From: Devosia sp. Root413D1 | GTDB lineage: Bacteria; Pseudomonadota; Alphaproteobacteria; Rhizobiales; Devosiaceae | DNA: 64,000 nt | Reading direction: 5' to 3' | Assembly: GCF_001425235.1 (NCBI RefSeq) | Contig: NZ_LMEA01000011.1 | Span: 1-64,000 of the forward strand | Part shown: piece after piece, positions 46,580 through 56,022 of the stretch | Position numbering within the stretch: the stretch's first letter is position 1 | Layout of the letters: each line of letters begins with the position of its first letter | Notes under the pieces: generated by a model | Databases searched by the model: none | Told to the model about the DNA's origin: nothing | Seen by the model: only the letters and a program-made list of their open reading frames with translations | Program-made: the position numbers and the translations under genes

Positions 46580-47800
46580 ATGATCGGGACCAGTGAAGTG
46601 GCGTCCCGGAGTATGGCGGTGCGTACGAAGTCGAGTGGCGTTCAGCCGGCCGCCCAGCCGGTCATCAAGGTGTTCGGCGCTCCCCCGCAGAAGGCGAAAC
46701 GGGAGCCCGGCTTCCGGCCCGGCCTGTTCTACCTGGCCTTCGCAGCGCTGTTCGGCACCAACGTCCTGACCCTCGTCGGCTTCCTGATGGCTCCCGATAT
46801 CGCCGCGCTGCTCAACGGCCAGAACGACGTGGTCGTTTCCGCCTATGAGGACCGCATCGCCCAGTTGCGTGTCGAGGTGGATCGCCTGCATTCGCGGCAG
46901 TTTGCCCAGGCCGGCGATATCAACCTGCAGCTGCAGGAACTGACCCAGCAGCAGGAAGTACTGCTCGAGCAGCATCAGCTGGTGAAACAGCTCGCCGCCA
47001 AGGCCGCCGAACTCGGCATCGAAACCGCGGCAACCCAACCGCTTGAAGACGACGCCACGCCGCTGGCTGCGCTCGCTCCTGTCGCCGCAACCGGCGACCT
47101 CGCCGAGGTCGGCGCCTCGATGACCCGGATGATGGACGACAGCCGCATGGCGCTGGCCGCACTGTCGGTCTCCGCCACCGAATCGACCGACACCATCCTC
47201 GACGTGCTTGGCGGCCTCGGCATCAAGCCGAACATGCCGGACGGGCTTACCGATGCCGTCGGCGGCCCCTACCAGCCACCGGTCGAGGGCGGCGACGCCA
47301 GCGGCATCGTCGACGACGCCAACGACGTCTACCTCGCACTGGCGCGCTTCAAAGCTGCCCGTGGCGCGATCGACCTGGCGCCGATCCACAAGCCGATGGA
47401 TTCGCTCAGCCGCATCAGCTCGACCTTCGGCAACCGCAAGGACCCTTTCACCGGTGGCCGCGCCTTCCACGCCGGCCTCGATTTCCCCGCCCCCAAGGGC
47501 ACCACCGTGCTCAGCGCCGGCTACGGCAAGGTCACCTTCGTCGGCGAGAAGTCCGGCTACGGCAACCTGGTCGAGGTCACGCACCTCACCGGCCTTGTCA
47601 CCCGCTACGGCCACCTCAGCGCCTTTCTCGTCAAACAAGGCCAGGTCGTGAACACCGGCACGCCGATCGCCAAGGTCGGCTCCACCGGCCGTTCCACCGG
47701 TCCGCACCTGCATTTCGAGGTGCGCCGCAAGGATGTTGCGGTTGATCCCGGCAAGTATCTGGCAGCCGGCAAGCGGCTGGCGCGTTTTCTCGGGGCATAG
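46580..47800 (+). CDS. M23 (LytM) murein endopeptidase, membrane anchored
   Basis: This 406-residue protein has a cytoplasmic tail of about 45 residues, one membrane segment (about 49-72), a periplasmic coiled coil (about 85-140) and a C-terminal LytM domain (about 275-400). The zinc ligands are His297 and Asp301 (HAGLD), and His378 with catalytic His376 (HLH). It is a likely division or cell-wall hydrolase. ATG 46613 is an alternative start. Confidence 0.92.
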   Translation: MIGTSEVASRSMAVRTKSSGVQPAAQPVIKVFGAPPQKAKREPGFRPGLFYLAFAALFGTNVLTLVGFLMAPDIAALLNGQNDVVVSAYEDRIAQLRVEVDRLHSRQFAQAGDINLQLQELTQQQEVLLEQHQLVKQLAAKAAELGIETAATQPLEDDATPLAALAPVAATGDLAEVGASMTRMMDDSRMALAALSVSATESTDTILDVLGGLGIKPNMPDGLTDAVGGPYQPPVEGGDASGIVDDANDVYLALARFKAARGAIDLAPIHKPMDSLSRISSTFGNRKDPFTGGRAFHAGLDFPAPKGTTVLSAGYGKVTFVGEKSGYGNLVEVTHLTGLVTRYGHLSAFLVKQGQVVNTGTPIAKVGSTGRSTGPHLHFEVRRKDVAVDPGKYLAAGKRLARFLGA

Positions 47801-47916
47801 AGCGCCTTCAGGAAATTGCAACGCCGCAACGCGTTCGGCAAATCAGCCATGCATTCGCCCAAGACCAGCTAGTTGCTCTGGTTTTTCGCGGGGGACGGGT
47901 TTAGGTTCCCGCCACA

Positions 47917-50900
47917 ATGCTGATGACCTCAGACATTCCAACGATGCTGCGGCTGCACCGGGCGATGTTTCTCGCCCGTGAGATCGACCGCGTGGAACAA
48001 GACCTGGTCAAGCAGGGCCTTGCGCATTTCCATGTCTCGGGCGCCGGCCACGAGTCGACGGCACTGATCGCCGATTATCTCGGTCAGCAGGACTGGCTGC
48101 ACCTGCACTATCGCGACAAGGCGCTGCTTCTGGCGCGTGGCCTGCCGCTGGTCGAATTCTTCCGCAGCCTGCTCGCAACTGGCCCCTCGCACTCCGCCGG
48201 CCGCCAGATGAGCGCGCACTATTCGGCCCGCGAGCTGAATGTCGCCTCGATGGTCGGCCCGGTCGGCAACAACGCGCTGCACGCCGTGGGCAACGCCCAG
48301 GCGGTGAAGTTCCACCCTGATTCTCCGGTGGTGATCTGTTGCGTCGGCGACGGCACGACTCAGCAGGGCGAGTTCCTCGAGGCGGTCGGCGAAGCGGTGC
48401 GCACCGGCGCCCCGGTGGTCTTCGTCATCCAGAACAATAACTGGGCGATTTCGACCAAGACGCCGGGCCAGACTTTCTTCGATCTGCCCACCGGCCCCGC
48501 CGACAGCTTCCTCGGCCTGCCGATCCGCCGCGTCGACGGCGTCGATCTGGCCGCTACGCGCGCCGCCTTCGAATCCGCGGTGACCCATACCCGCGCTACC
48601 CGCGGCCCGGCGCTGCTGCTGATGGAGCTCGAGCGGCTGTCGGATCACACCAATGCCGACGACCAGGCGCTCTATCGCGCCGCCGACGAGCTGAAATCGG
48701 GCAAGAGCCGCGATCCGCTCGAAGCCATCCGCCAGTCACTGCGCGAGTCGCAGATGGGCGACGCGGCCCTGGCGCAGCTCGAAACCAGCCTGATCGCCGA
48801 AGTGGCGGCGGCCGTCGCCGAGGCGCGGGGCGAAGCCGTGCCTGAGACCGCCGGCCAAGCCAAGGCGCCCTACCCGCCCGAGTTTGCACACGCCAAGGAA
48901 TACCGCGGCGATGCCAAAGTGTCGAACCTGACCATGCGCGAAGCCCTCAACCGGGTGCTGCGCGATCAGCTCGCCGCCAATCGCGACGTGCACCTGCTCG
49001 GCCAGGACATCGAAGACCCGAAGGGCGACGTCTTCGGCGTCACCAAGGGCCTGTCGACTGCTTTTCCGGGTCGCGTCCGCAACGCCCCGCTCTCCGAATC
49101 GACCATTGTCGGCACTTCGATCGGCCGCGCCCTGACCGGGCAGCGGCCGGTGGCGTTCATCCAGTTCGCCGATTTCCTGCCGCTCGGCTTCAACCAGATC
49201 ATTTCCGAGCTCGGCTCGATGTACTGGCGCACCGATGGCAGCTGGCAGGCGCCGGTGATCCTGATGGTCAGCTGCGGCGGCTACAAGGCAGGCCTCGGCC
49301 CGTTCCACGCCCAGACCCTCGAATCGATCCTGGCCCATGTGCCCGGCATCGATGTGGTGATGCCCTCGAGCGCCGGCGACGCGGCCGGGCTGCTTAACGC
49401 CGCCTTCCAGAGCAAGCGGCCGACCGTCTTCCTCTACCCCAAAAGCGGCCTCAACCTTTCCGACCGTCGCACCTCCGACGATACGGCGAAGCAATTCGTG
49501 GTCCCCGGCAAGGCGCGCGCCGTGCGCCAGGGCAACGACCTGACGCTGGTCACCTGGGGTAACCCGCTGACCCAGTCGCTGCTCGCCGCCGAGACGCTTT
49601 CGGGCGCCGGCGCCGAGCTCGACGTCATTGACCTCCGCTCGATCTCGCCCTGGGACGAGGATGCCGTGCTCCGCTCGGTCCGTCGCAGCAAGCGGCTGCT
49701 GGTGGTGCACGAGGACAATCACACTGCCGGCTTCGGCGCCGAAGTGATGGCGACAGTGATGGAAAAGGCCGGTCTCCCGGTCAGCGCCAGGCGCGTCACC
49801 CGCGACGACATCCACGTGCCGTTCCAGTTCGAGCGGCAGATCGATACCCTCCCCTCCTACCGCCGGATCATGGAAGCCGCCGCCGCGCTGCTCGAGTTCG
49901 ATCTCGCATGGGAAGCGCCCAGGGCCGATGCCGGCCCTGCCGCCATCGCGGCGATCGGCTCGGGCCCCGCCGACGATGAAGTCGAGGTCGTCGAGCTCCT
50001 GGTGAAGCCGGGCGACATGATCAAGACCGGCGATCTGGTCGCGGTCGTCGAGGCCACCAAGGCCGCCGTCGACGTACAGGCGACCGTCACTGGCAAGGTG
50101 CTGTCGATCCCGGTCGAACCCAAGCAGAAGATCGCCGTGGGCGCACCGCTGATGTTCGTCGAGGCCGACGCCTCGGTGGCGCGGCAGCAGGCGACCGTTA
50201 CCGCCGAGCGCATCGACAAGGCCATCCTGAAGCGCCGCGGCGCGCCGCAGCCCGCCCCCGTTACCATCGGCCGCGCCGAGGTTCCCGTGGGCGTTGCCGG
50301 CATTGCCGGGATCACCGGCGGGCGCAAGGTGCACAATGCCGACCTCAAGGGCAACTGGCAGACCCGCGACGCCGGCGACATCGTCAAGCTGACCGGCATC
50401 GAGAGCCGTCGCTGGGTGCAGCCTGGTGAGACGGTATTTTCCCTCGCCGTGTCCGCCACGCAGAAACTGCTCGACGAGCAGCAGCTCGAGATCGGCGACA
50501 TCGACCTGGTGATCGCGGCCACCGGCACACCCGATGTGATCACCCCGTCGCTTGCCTGCCGCGTCGCCGACGCGGTCAGCACCGCCGGTCGAGCCAGCCT
50601 GCCGGCCTACGACATCAATGCCGCCTGTTCCGGCTACCTCTACGCGCTGGCCAATGCCCGCGACTACGTCACCAACAACCCGGACGCCCGGGTCCTGGTG
50701 GTGACGTCAGAGGTGCTGTCGCCGCTGCTCGACCAGAACGACTTCAACACCGCTGTGCTGTTCGCTGATGCCGCCACTGCCTCCTTGGTGCAGGGTCCGG
50801 GTCACGAACAGCCGACGCTGTTCACCTTTGCCCAGCCGACGATCGCCGGCGCGCCGGAATCGGGCGAGCTGCTGAGCGTGCCGCGCGCCGGTGAGGGCTA

Positions 50901-51240
50901 TATCAAGATGAATGGCCGCGAGGTGTTCGCCGACGCCGTCCGCGCCATGTCGGCGACGCTGACCTCGGCCTGCGCGGCGGAAGGCATCACCATGGACGAT
51001 ATCGACCTGATGGTGCCGCACCAGGCCAACCAGCGCATCATCGACGCCATTGCCCGCCGCTCGGGCCGCCCGGCCCACTCGATCATCCGTAACCTCGGCA
51101 ATACCAGTTCCTCGACCATCCCGCTGGCGCTGATGGACGCGCTGCCCACCACCAAGCCCGGCGACCGGCTCGGCCTCGTCGCCTTCGGTGGCGGCATCAC
51201 TTACGCGGCGGCAATCGCCACGGTGGGTTCGGGGCGCTAG
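47917..51240 (+). CDS. E1alpha-E1beta-lipoyl-ketoacyl synthase III fusion protein
   Basis: This 1107-residue protein fuses four modules. Residues 1-310 are a 2-oxoacid dehydrogenase E1 alpha with the TPP motif GDG(144-146)...NNN(173-175). Residues 336-665 are E1 beta. Residues 698-768 are a lipoyl domain with Lys715 in EATKAAV. Residues 795-1107 are a KAS III with Cys904, His1035 and Asn1062. There is no E2 acyltransferase or E3. It could decarboxylate a 2-oxoacid, load the acyl on its own lipoyl arm and pass it to the synthase, avoiding acyl-CoA. That reaction is inferred. It stands alone; its 3' end overlaps the convergent LuxR gene by 44 bases. Confidence 0.93.
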   Translation: MLMTSDIPTMLRLHRAMFLAREIDRVEQDLVKQGLAHFHVSGAGHESTALIADYLGQQDWLHLHYRDKALLLARGLPLVEFFRSLLATGPSHSAGRQMSAHYSARELNVASMVGPVGNNALHAVGNAQAVKFHPDSPVVICCVGDGTTQQGEFLEAVGEAVRTGAPVVFVIQNNNWAISTKTPGQTFFDLPTGPADSFLGLPIRRVDGVDLAATRAAFESAVTHTRATRGPALLLMELERLSDHTNADDQALYRAADELKSGKSRDPLEAIRQSLRESQMGDAALAQLETSLIAEVAAAVAEARGEAVPETAGQAKAPYPPEFAHAKEYRGDAKVSNLTMREALNRVLRDQLAANRDVHLLGQDIEDPKGDVFGVTKGLSTAFPGRVRNAPLSESTIVGTSIGRALTGQRPVAFIQFADFLPLGFNQIISELGSMYWRTDGSWQAPVILMVSCGGYKAGLGPFHAQTLESILAHVPGIDVVMPSSAGDAAGLLNAAFQSKRPTVFLYPKSGLNLSDRRTSDDTAKQFVVPGKARAVRQGNDLTLVTWGNPLTQSLLAAETLSGAGAELDVIDLRSISPWDEDAVLRSVRRSKRLLVVHEDNHTAGFGAEVMATVMEKAGLPVSARRVTRDDIHVPFQFERQIDTLPSYRRIMEAAAALLEFDLAWEAPRADAGPAAIAAIGSGPADDEVEVVELLVKPGDMIKTGDLVAVVEATKAAVDVQATVTGKVLSIPVEPKQKIAVGAPLMFVEADASVARQQATVTAERIDKAILKRRGAPQPAPVTIGRAEVPVGVAGIAGITGGRKVHNADLKGNWQTRDAGDIVKLTGIESRRWVQPGETVFSLAVSATQKLLDEQQLEIGDIDLVIAATGTPDVITPSLACRVADAVSTAGRASLPAYDINAACSGYLYALANARDYVTNNPDARVLVVTSEVLSPLLDQNDFNTAVLFADAATASLVQGPGHEQPTLFTFAQPTIAGAPESGELLSVPRAGEGYIKMNGREVFADAVRAMSATLTSACAAEGITMDDIDLMVPHQANQRIIDAIARRSGRPAHSIIRNLGNTSSSTIPLALMDALPTTKPGDRLGLVAFGGGITYAAAIATVGSGR

Positions 51241-52321
51241 CGGTCGGCACCAGCCCCTGCAGCAGGCCGACCAGATCGGCCTGTCGATGCATGCCGGTCT
51301 TACCGAATACCGCCTGCACCTGGTTGCGCACGGTCGCCGCGCTGGCGCCGGTGCTCGAGGCGATCTGGCCGATGGTCATGCCGCCGCCGAGCGCCCGGGC
51401 GATCCTCGCTTCCGCCGGCGTCAGGTCGAACAGCCCCTGAATCACCGTGGCATCGGGCAACTCGCGCAGGGTCACCGGCGTCATCAGCAACACCGCTGCC
51501 GCCCCGGTGAACACTTCGCGAGCCGACGCACGGATCGGCAGGATGTGGGCCACCATTGCCGCATTGCCGTCCCCCGCGGGAACGGGGATCGAGCGCACCG
51601 GCCCGGTATGGAGCCCGGCCTCCGCGGCCTCGAGCGCCGTGGTCAGCATCTCGTCGGCCCGCGGATTGGCGAGACCCAGGCGCGTCGGGCGCGACTGCAC
51701 CACCGAGGGGGTCAGCGCCTCCAGCATGCCGTTGGTGGCGATGGCTGCACCGCGCGGTCCGAGGACGGCCGCGGGAATGCCGACCATCTCGAGCGCCGCG
51801 ACGGCTCCCTGGGCGCGCTCGAAGGCGATGCGCGCCGACATCAGTGCCGCCCGCGCCAGGTGCGGCCGCAGCAGGTCGAGGCGCTCCACCACTTCGCGCT
51901 CCACCGGCCCATCCTCGAGCCGGCGCTCGCCGTGGAAGATCAGCAGATCGCCGGTCGGCACCTTGATGCCGGTTGCCACGCCCCAGCCAAAACCGCGCGG
52001 CACGAAGAACTCCTTGCGGATTGGGTCGGCTTCCCATTCCTCGCGGCTGAACACATCGAGATCGGTGACGAAGCCGGGATGGTCGTAGGCGAGGAGGCGC
52101 GCTGTACGGTCGTCGCGCCCAGGGTAGCCGCCCTCAAAATAGCCGCGTGACATCTCCTGCAAGCCTGGCGACGCCGTCCAGTGAGCAGCCTCGCCGCGCA
52201 CCGCAAACAGCACCGTTCCCGCGACACCGCCGAGCTCCCCGAGTTCCTCGAGCACGCGCGGCCAGAGATCGGGGACAGCCCCGGCCTCGTAAATTCTGTC
52301 GACTAGTTCGTCGTCCTCCAT
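51197..52321 (-). CDS. LuxR-type helix-turn-helix regulator
   Basis: This 374-residue protein has a C-terminal LuxR HTH (about 295-360: FDLTPAEARIARALGGGMTIGQIA, then ATVRNQVQAVFGKTG) and a long N-terminal region with no receiver phosphorylation site and no autoinducer-domain signature. It is convergent with the fusion gene, overlapping it by 44 bases, and may regulate it. A GTTACCGGTAAC palindrome lies 87 bases upstream of its ATG. Confidence 0.88.
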   Translation of the reverse strand: MEDDELVDRIYEAGAVPDLWPRVLEELGELGGVAGTVLFAVRGEAAHWTASPGLQEMSRGYFEGGYPGRDDRTARLLAYDHPGFVTDLDVFSREEWEADPIRKEFFVPRGFGWGVATGIKVPTGDLLIFHGERRLEDGPVEREVVERLDLLRPHLARAALMSARIAFERAQGAVAALEMVGIPAAVLGPRGAAIATNGMLEALTPSVVQSRPTRLGLANPRADEMLTTALEAAEAGLHTGPVRSIPVPAGDGNAAMVAHILPIRASAREVFTGAAAVLLMTPVTLRELPDATVIQGLFDLTPAEARIARALGGGMTIGQIASSTGASAATVRNQVQAVFGKTGMHRQADLVGLLQGLVPTASAPNPPWRLPPRK

Positions 52322-52407
52322 CCGCCGCTTCCCCGAGCATGTGCCGCCTGAGTGACGTAACTCATGGCACCTCGCATTAGTTCAAATGCATCATGCGCGC
52401 GCAAGAC

Positions 52408-52419
52408 GTTACCGGTAAC
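52408..52419. promoter_or_regulatory. perfect 12-base palindrome, LacI-type operator-like
   Basis: GTTACCGGTAAC is a perfect dyad with the central CG and flanks of LacI/GntR-type operators (compare ATGTTACCGGTAACAT). It lies in the 232-base gap between prfB and the LuxR gene, which otherwise shows only a 15-base direct repeat at 52540 and 52557. No LacI-family gene is in the window. Confidence 0.45.
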
Positions 52420-52553
52420 AATAGGCATGCGCCAAGGTGGCCCTGGGCGCTCATCTCGATTTCGGGTCTTCGGATGGTGGTTGGCCGGTGGCGGAGCTGC
52501 CGGCCAACTTCGTTATTCAGCGTCCGCGACCGCGTCGGCGTCGGCGTCAGCGA

Positions 52554-53682
52554 CTAGTCGGCGTCAGCGACCTTGTCGGCATAGCCAGTGACACGTGCCG
52601 CCAGAGAGGCTTCCATGAAGTCGTCGAGATCGCCATCGAGCACCGCGGAGGTGTTCGAGGTTTCGTGCCCGGTGCGCAGGTCCTTCACCATCTGGTACGG
52701 CTGCAGCACGTAGCTGCGGATCTGGTGCCCCCAGCCGACATCGGTCTTGGCCGCCGATTCTGCGTTCGCCGCTTCCTCGCGCTTCTGCAGCTCGATCTCA
52801 TAGAGCCGCGCCTTCAGCATCGCCATCGCCGTCGCACGGTTCTTGTGCTGGCTGCGCTCCTGCTGGCAGGCGACGACCACGCCGCTTGGAACGTGGGTAA
52901 TGCGGATTGCCGAGTCGGTGGTGTTGACGTGCTGGCCACCGGCGCCCGATGAACGGTAGGTGTCGACCTTGAGGTCAGACTCGTTGATCTCGATGTTGAT
53001 CGTCTCGTCGACCACTGGATACACCCAGGCGCTCGAAAAGCTGGTGTGGCGGCGAGCCGCGCTGTCGTAAGGCGAGATACGGACGAGGCGGTGCACGCCC
53101 GATTCCGTCTTCAGCCAGCCATAGGCATTGTGGCCGGTGATCTTGATGGTCGCAGACTTGATGCCGGCTTCTTCGCCGTCATGCATTTCCATGACGTCGA
53201 TCTTGAACTTCCGCCGCTCCGCCCAGCGCGTGTACATGCGCAGCAGGATATTGGCCCAGTCCTGGCTCTCGGTGCCGCCGGCGCCGGAGTGGATTTCAAG
53301 ATAGGCGTCATTGGCGTCGGCTTCGCCGGAGAGCAGCGTCTCGACCTGAGCGGAACGCGCCTCCTTCAGCGTCTCCTGCAAGGCCTGCTCGGCCTCCTTG
53401 ATCACGTCGGCGTCGTTCTCCGCCTCGCCCATCTCGATGAGCTCGGAGTTGTCGCGGATCGATGCCTCGAAGGCCTTCACGGCCTTCACCTGCACGTCGA
53501 GTTCGTCACGCTGCTGCATGATCGGCCGCGCCTTCTCAGGGTCGGCCCAGAAGTTGGGATGCTCGGTACGTGCGGTCAGATCGTCGAGACGGGCTTCAGC
53601 TGTATCCCAGTCAAAGATGCCTCCTCAGCAGGCTTACGACCTGCTCGATTTCGGCGATGACCTTGGTGATTTCGGCGCGCAT
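52554..53682 (-). CDS. prfB: peptide chain release factor 2, with programmed +1 frameshift
   Basis: RF2 reads UGA and UAA stops. The full protein (375 residues) needs a +1 shift. ATG 53682 opens 23 codons ending CTT, then in-frame TGA (53613-53611). Skipping one base continues as GAC TGG into the long frame that stops at 52554. An internal ribosome site AGGAGG (53625-53620) sits just before CTTTGAC, the classical autoregulatory layout. The long frame has GAGGQ and the recognition motif as SPY. Codons at the end are repeated in a 15-base direct duplication. Confidence 0.97.
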
Positions 53683-53798
53683 TTCTATCCTCAAATCCGT
53701 TGCCGCTCATGTAGTTGAGACGAAGGGCCCAATCAACCCGTTCTTCCCCGCGTCACCTGTGCATGCTAGGCAGCGGGCTTGTTAGCGAGGGGCCGGCC

Positions 53799-54572
53799 GT
53801 GACGGAACGCATCGAAGGGGTAAGCTTCGTATCGAGCGGCACGCCGGAGGCGGATCGCGCTGCCGACCTGCTGCGCCAACGCTATGGTGACAACGGCTTC
53901 GATCAGGCCACCATCGTCGTCGCCCTCGGTGGCGACGGCCTGATGCTGCAGACGCTGCATCGCAAGATGGGCAGGAACGTGCCGGTTTACGGCATGAACT
54001 TCGGCTCTGTCGGCTTCCTGATGAACGAGTTTTCCGCCGATGGCCTCGCTGCGCGCCTCGCCGCTGCCAAGCCCACGCACATCTATCCGCTCGAAATGAA
54101 CGTCCGGCTCGCCGATGGCTCGGAACACCGGGCGCTGGCGCTCAACGAAGTGTCGCTGTTCCGCATGACCTATCAGGCGGTGAAGGTCGAAATCCTCGTC
54201 GATGGCCAGCCGCGGCTCGAAGAGCTGATCTGCGACGGCGTGCTGCTGGCGACGCCGGCCGGTTCGACCGCCTACAACCTCTCGGCGCATGGGCCGATCC
54301 TGCCGATCGACTCACCGCTCCTGGCGCTGACGCCGATCTCGCCGTTCCGCCCGCGCCGCTGGCGTGGCGCCATTCTCAACAACCGCGCCGTCGTCACCTT
54401 CCGCACCCGCGAGGCCGACAAGCGCCCGGTGAGCGCCGTTGCCGACAACGTCGAATTCCAGCGGGTGATCGAGGTGACGGTGCGCGAGAACCGCAGCCAG
54501 AAGGTGACGCTGCTGTTCGATCCGGGAACCGGGCTCGACGAGCGCGTGCTGAGCGAACAGTTCCGCTACTAG
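53799..54572 (+). CDS. nadK: NAD kinase
   Basis: This 257-residue enzyme makes NADP from NAD. It has the GGDG motif (44-47), a conserved ALNEVSLFR segment and [19 protein letters not shown] 53799 after GAGGGG gives the usual alphaproteobacterial length; the frame is open a further 28 codons upstream without homology. It is divergent from prfB, with 116 bases between. Confidence 0.95.
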   Translation: MTERIEGVSFVSSGTPEADRAADLLRQRYGDNGFDQATIVVALGGDGLMLQTLHRKMGRNVPVYGMNFGSVGFLMNEFSADGLAARLAAAKPTHIYPLEMNVRLADGSEHRALALNEVSLFRMTYQAVKVEILVDGQPRLEELICDGVLLATPAGSTAYNLSAHGPILPIDSPLLALTPISPFRPRRWRGAILNNRAVVTFRTREADKRPVSAVADNVEFQRVIEVTVRENRSQKVTLLFDPGTGLDERVLSEQFRY

Positions 54573-54656
54573 GTCAAGTCACCATTGAGGTGCACAATTT
54601 GCTCCAGGCGGGTCGGTCGGTCATCTCGTCCGACGGTTCAACTTGGTCGTGAACGT

Positions 54657-55865
54657 CTAAGCCGCAGGCAGCGCCAGGCGTTCGTCAGCCTCGAGCTGCG
54701 GCAGGGCCATCTCCGACTGCGTCATCCCGGCGAAGGCCGACATCACGCCACGCGCCGCCCGCCGGGCGAGAATGACGTTCTGTTCGCTGAGATAGGCAAA
54801 CGCCTCCTCGAGCTCAGGCGGGATCACCCCGTCATGCTCGACGATCAGCTCTTCAGTCAGTGCCGTCACGACGAAATGCCGCGCCGCAAGATCATCGGCG
54901 AGGTCGGCGGCACGGGCGTGAAAGATCAGCCGCGCCAGCATGTTGCGTACCGCTCCACTGAGACCGCAGCGCGAGAACAGCGCGTTGAGCGCCGACCGGC
55001 TGCCATGCTCCAGGAGTGTGAACACCTTGTCGCGCGGCGTCTCGGACAGCTGCGCCACGCAATCGGCAAAGAACAGCACGTGCCCCTGGACGATGGCGTG
55101 CAGCATCACCCGGGTCGAGACGAACTCGGCTTCCACCAGCTCTGCCGCATAGGGCGCCCTGCCCGCCGCCGCTTCCTGCTCGCCGATCGCCGTCAGCGCC
55201 GTATCGGTCGCATCGCGCAGCAGCCGCTCCAGCCGATGCGGCGCCACCGCTCCGCTGACCATGCGTGTGCTGCGCAGCGCTACCGCGACGGCCTGAACGA
55301 GAACGAGCCGCGCATCAGCCGGCAGGTCATCGCGCGCCAGCAGCAACCCACGCAGCTCGGCGTCGTCAGCGCCCTCACGGTCCGCCACCTGGCGCAGCAT
55401 CGTTGGAGAGAACGGTACATCCGGCCGATCCAGCAGCTTGGCCAGTAACGGTCGTCCGCCTCTGGCCACCAAGGCCTCGGCGACCCGCTGGCTGAGCCGC
55501 TCGCGCGTCGCCGTCGCCATCAGCATGGCCCCGTCGGCGCCGCGGATCAGCGCCATCAGGTCGGCATCGACCAGCGCGGGGGAATACTGCACCACGGCGC
55601 GTGCAATCACCGGGCTGTCCTGCAGCAGCGCCAGGAGGATCGGCCGCGGCGCCTCCACCGCGTGCAGCAACCCATAGGCCAGTGCACCGCGCACTCGAAC
55701 CGAGGGATCGTCAAGAAAGCCGATCAGCGCCGCATAGAGCGCCGCATGCTCGTCGGCCGGGCCATAGTGGTTGAGATAGGCCATGGCGGCGAGGTGGGCC
55801 GCCTGCCCCCGCTCCTCACTGTCGCGCGATTGGCTCAGCGCGACGAAATCCTGGTACGCAACCAT
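54657..55865 (-). CDS. DUF2336 (HEAT-like) protein
   Basis: This 402-residue soluble alpha-helical protein has HEAT-like repeats through the first 300 residues (for example DDPSVRVRGALAYGLL near 53) and the DUF2336 C-terminal half. The family is alphaproteobacterial and of unknown function. ATG 55865 is used; a TTG one codon up is in frame. A palindrome block lies directly upstream. Confidence 0.88.
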   Translation of the reverse strand: MVAYQDFVALSQSRDSEERGQAAHLAAMAYLNHYGPADEHAALYAALIGFLDDPSVRVRGALAYGLLHAVEAPRPILLALLQDSPVIARAVVQYSPALVDADLMALIRGADGAMLMATATRERLSQRVAEALVARGGRPLLAKLLDRPDVPFSPTMLRQVADREGADDAELRGLLLARDDLPADARLVLVQAVAVALRSTRMVSGAVAPHRLERLLRDATDTALTAIGEQEAAAGRAPYAAELVEAEFVSTRVMLHAIVQGHVLFFADCVAQLSETPRDKVFTLLEHGSRSALNALFSRCGLSGAVRNMLARLIFHARAADLADDLAARHFVVTALTEELIVEHDGVIPPELEEAFAYLSEQNVILARRAARGVMSAFAGMTQSEMALPQLEADERLALPAA

Positions 55866-55880
55866 CAACCTCTCCGCGGA

Positions 55881-55980
55881 GCGGGATCAGGAAAAGTTCT
55901 GAGGCTTTTCCGGTTCGATCTCGCAACAAAACAAAGACTCGGAGCTGGAGTGCGATTCCACGAAGCGCAATCCAGCTCTC
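55881..55980. repeat. Rhizobiales-type intergenic palindromes (copy 2 plus a second hairpin)
   Basis: 55881-55924 matches the element at 21754-21796 (GATCAG, AAAAGTT, GGTTCGATC) and folds into a long hairpin. It is followed by a second hairpin with arms GAGCTGGA (55942-55949) and TCCAGCTC (55971-55978). Together they fill most of the gap between the transglycosylase and DUF2336 genes. Confidence 0.75.
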
Positions 55981-56022
55981 GGCGCTGAGAAAGACGCTAT
56001 CGGGGAAGGCTTAAGGAACGGT

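Noticed and set aside
53520-53682. prfB as a pseudogene or frameshift error
   Set aside because: The AGGAGG and CTTTGAC context is the standard programmed frameshift, so the break is functional.
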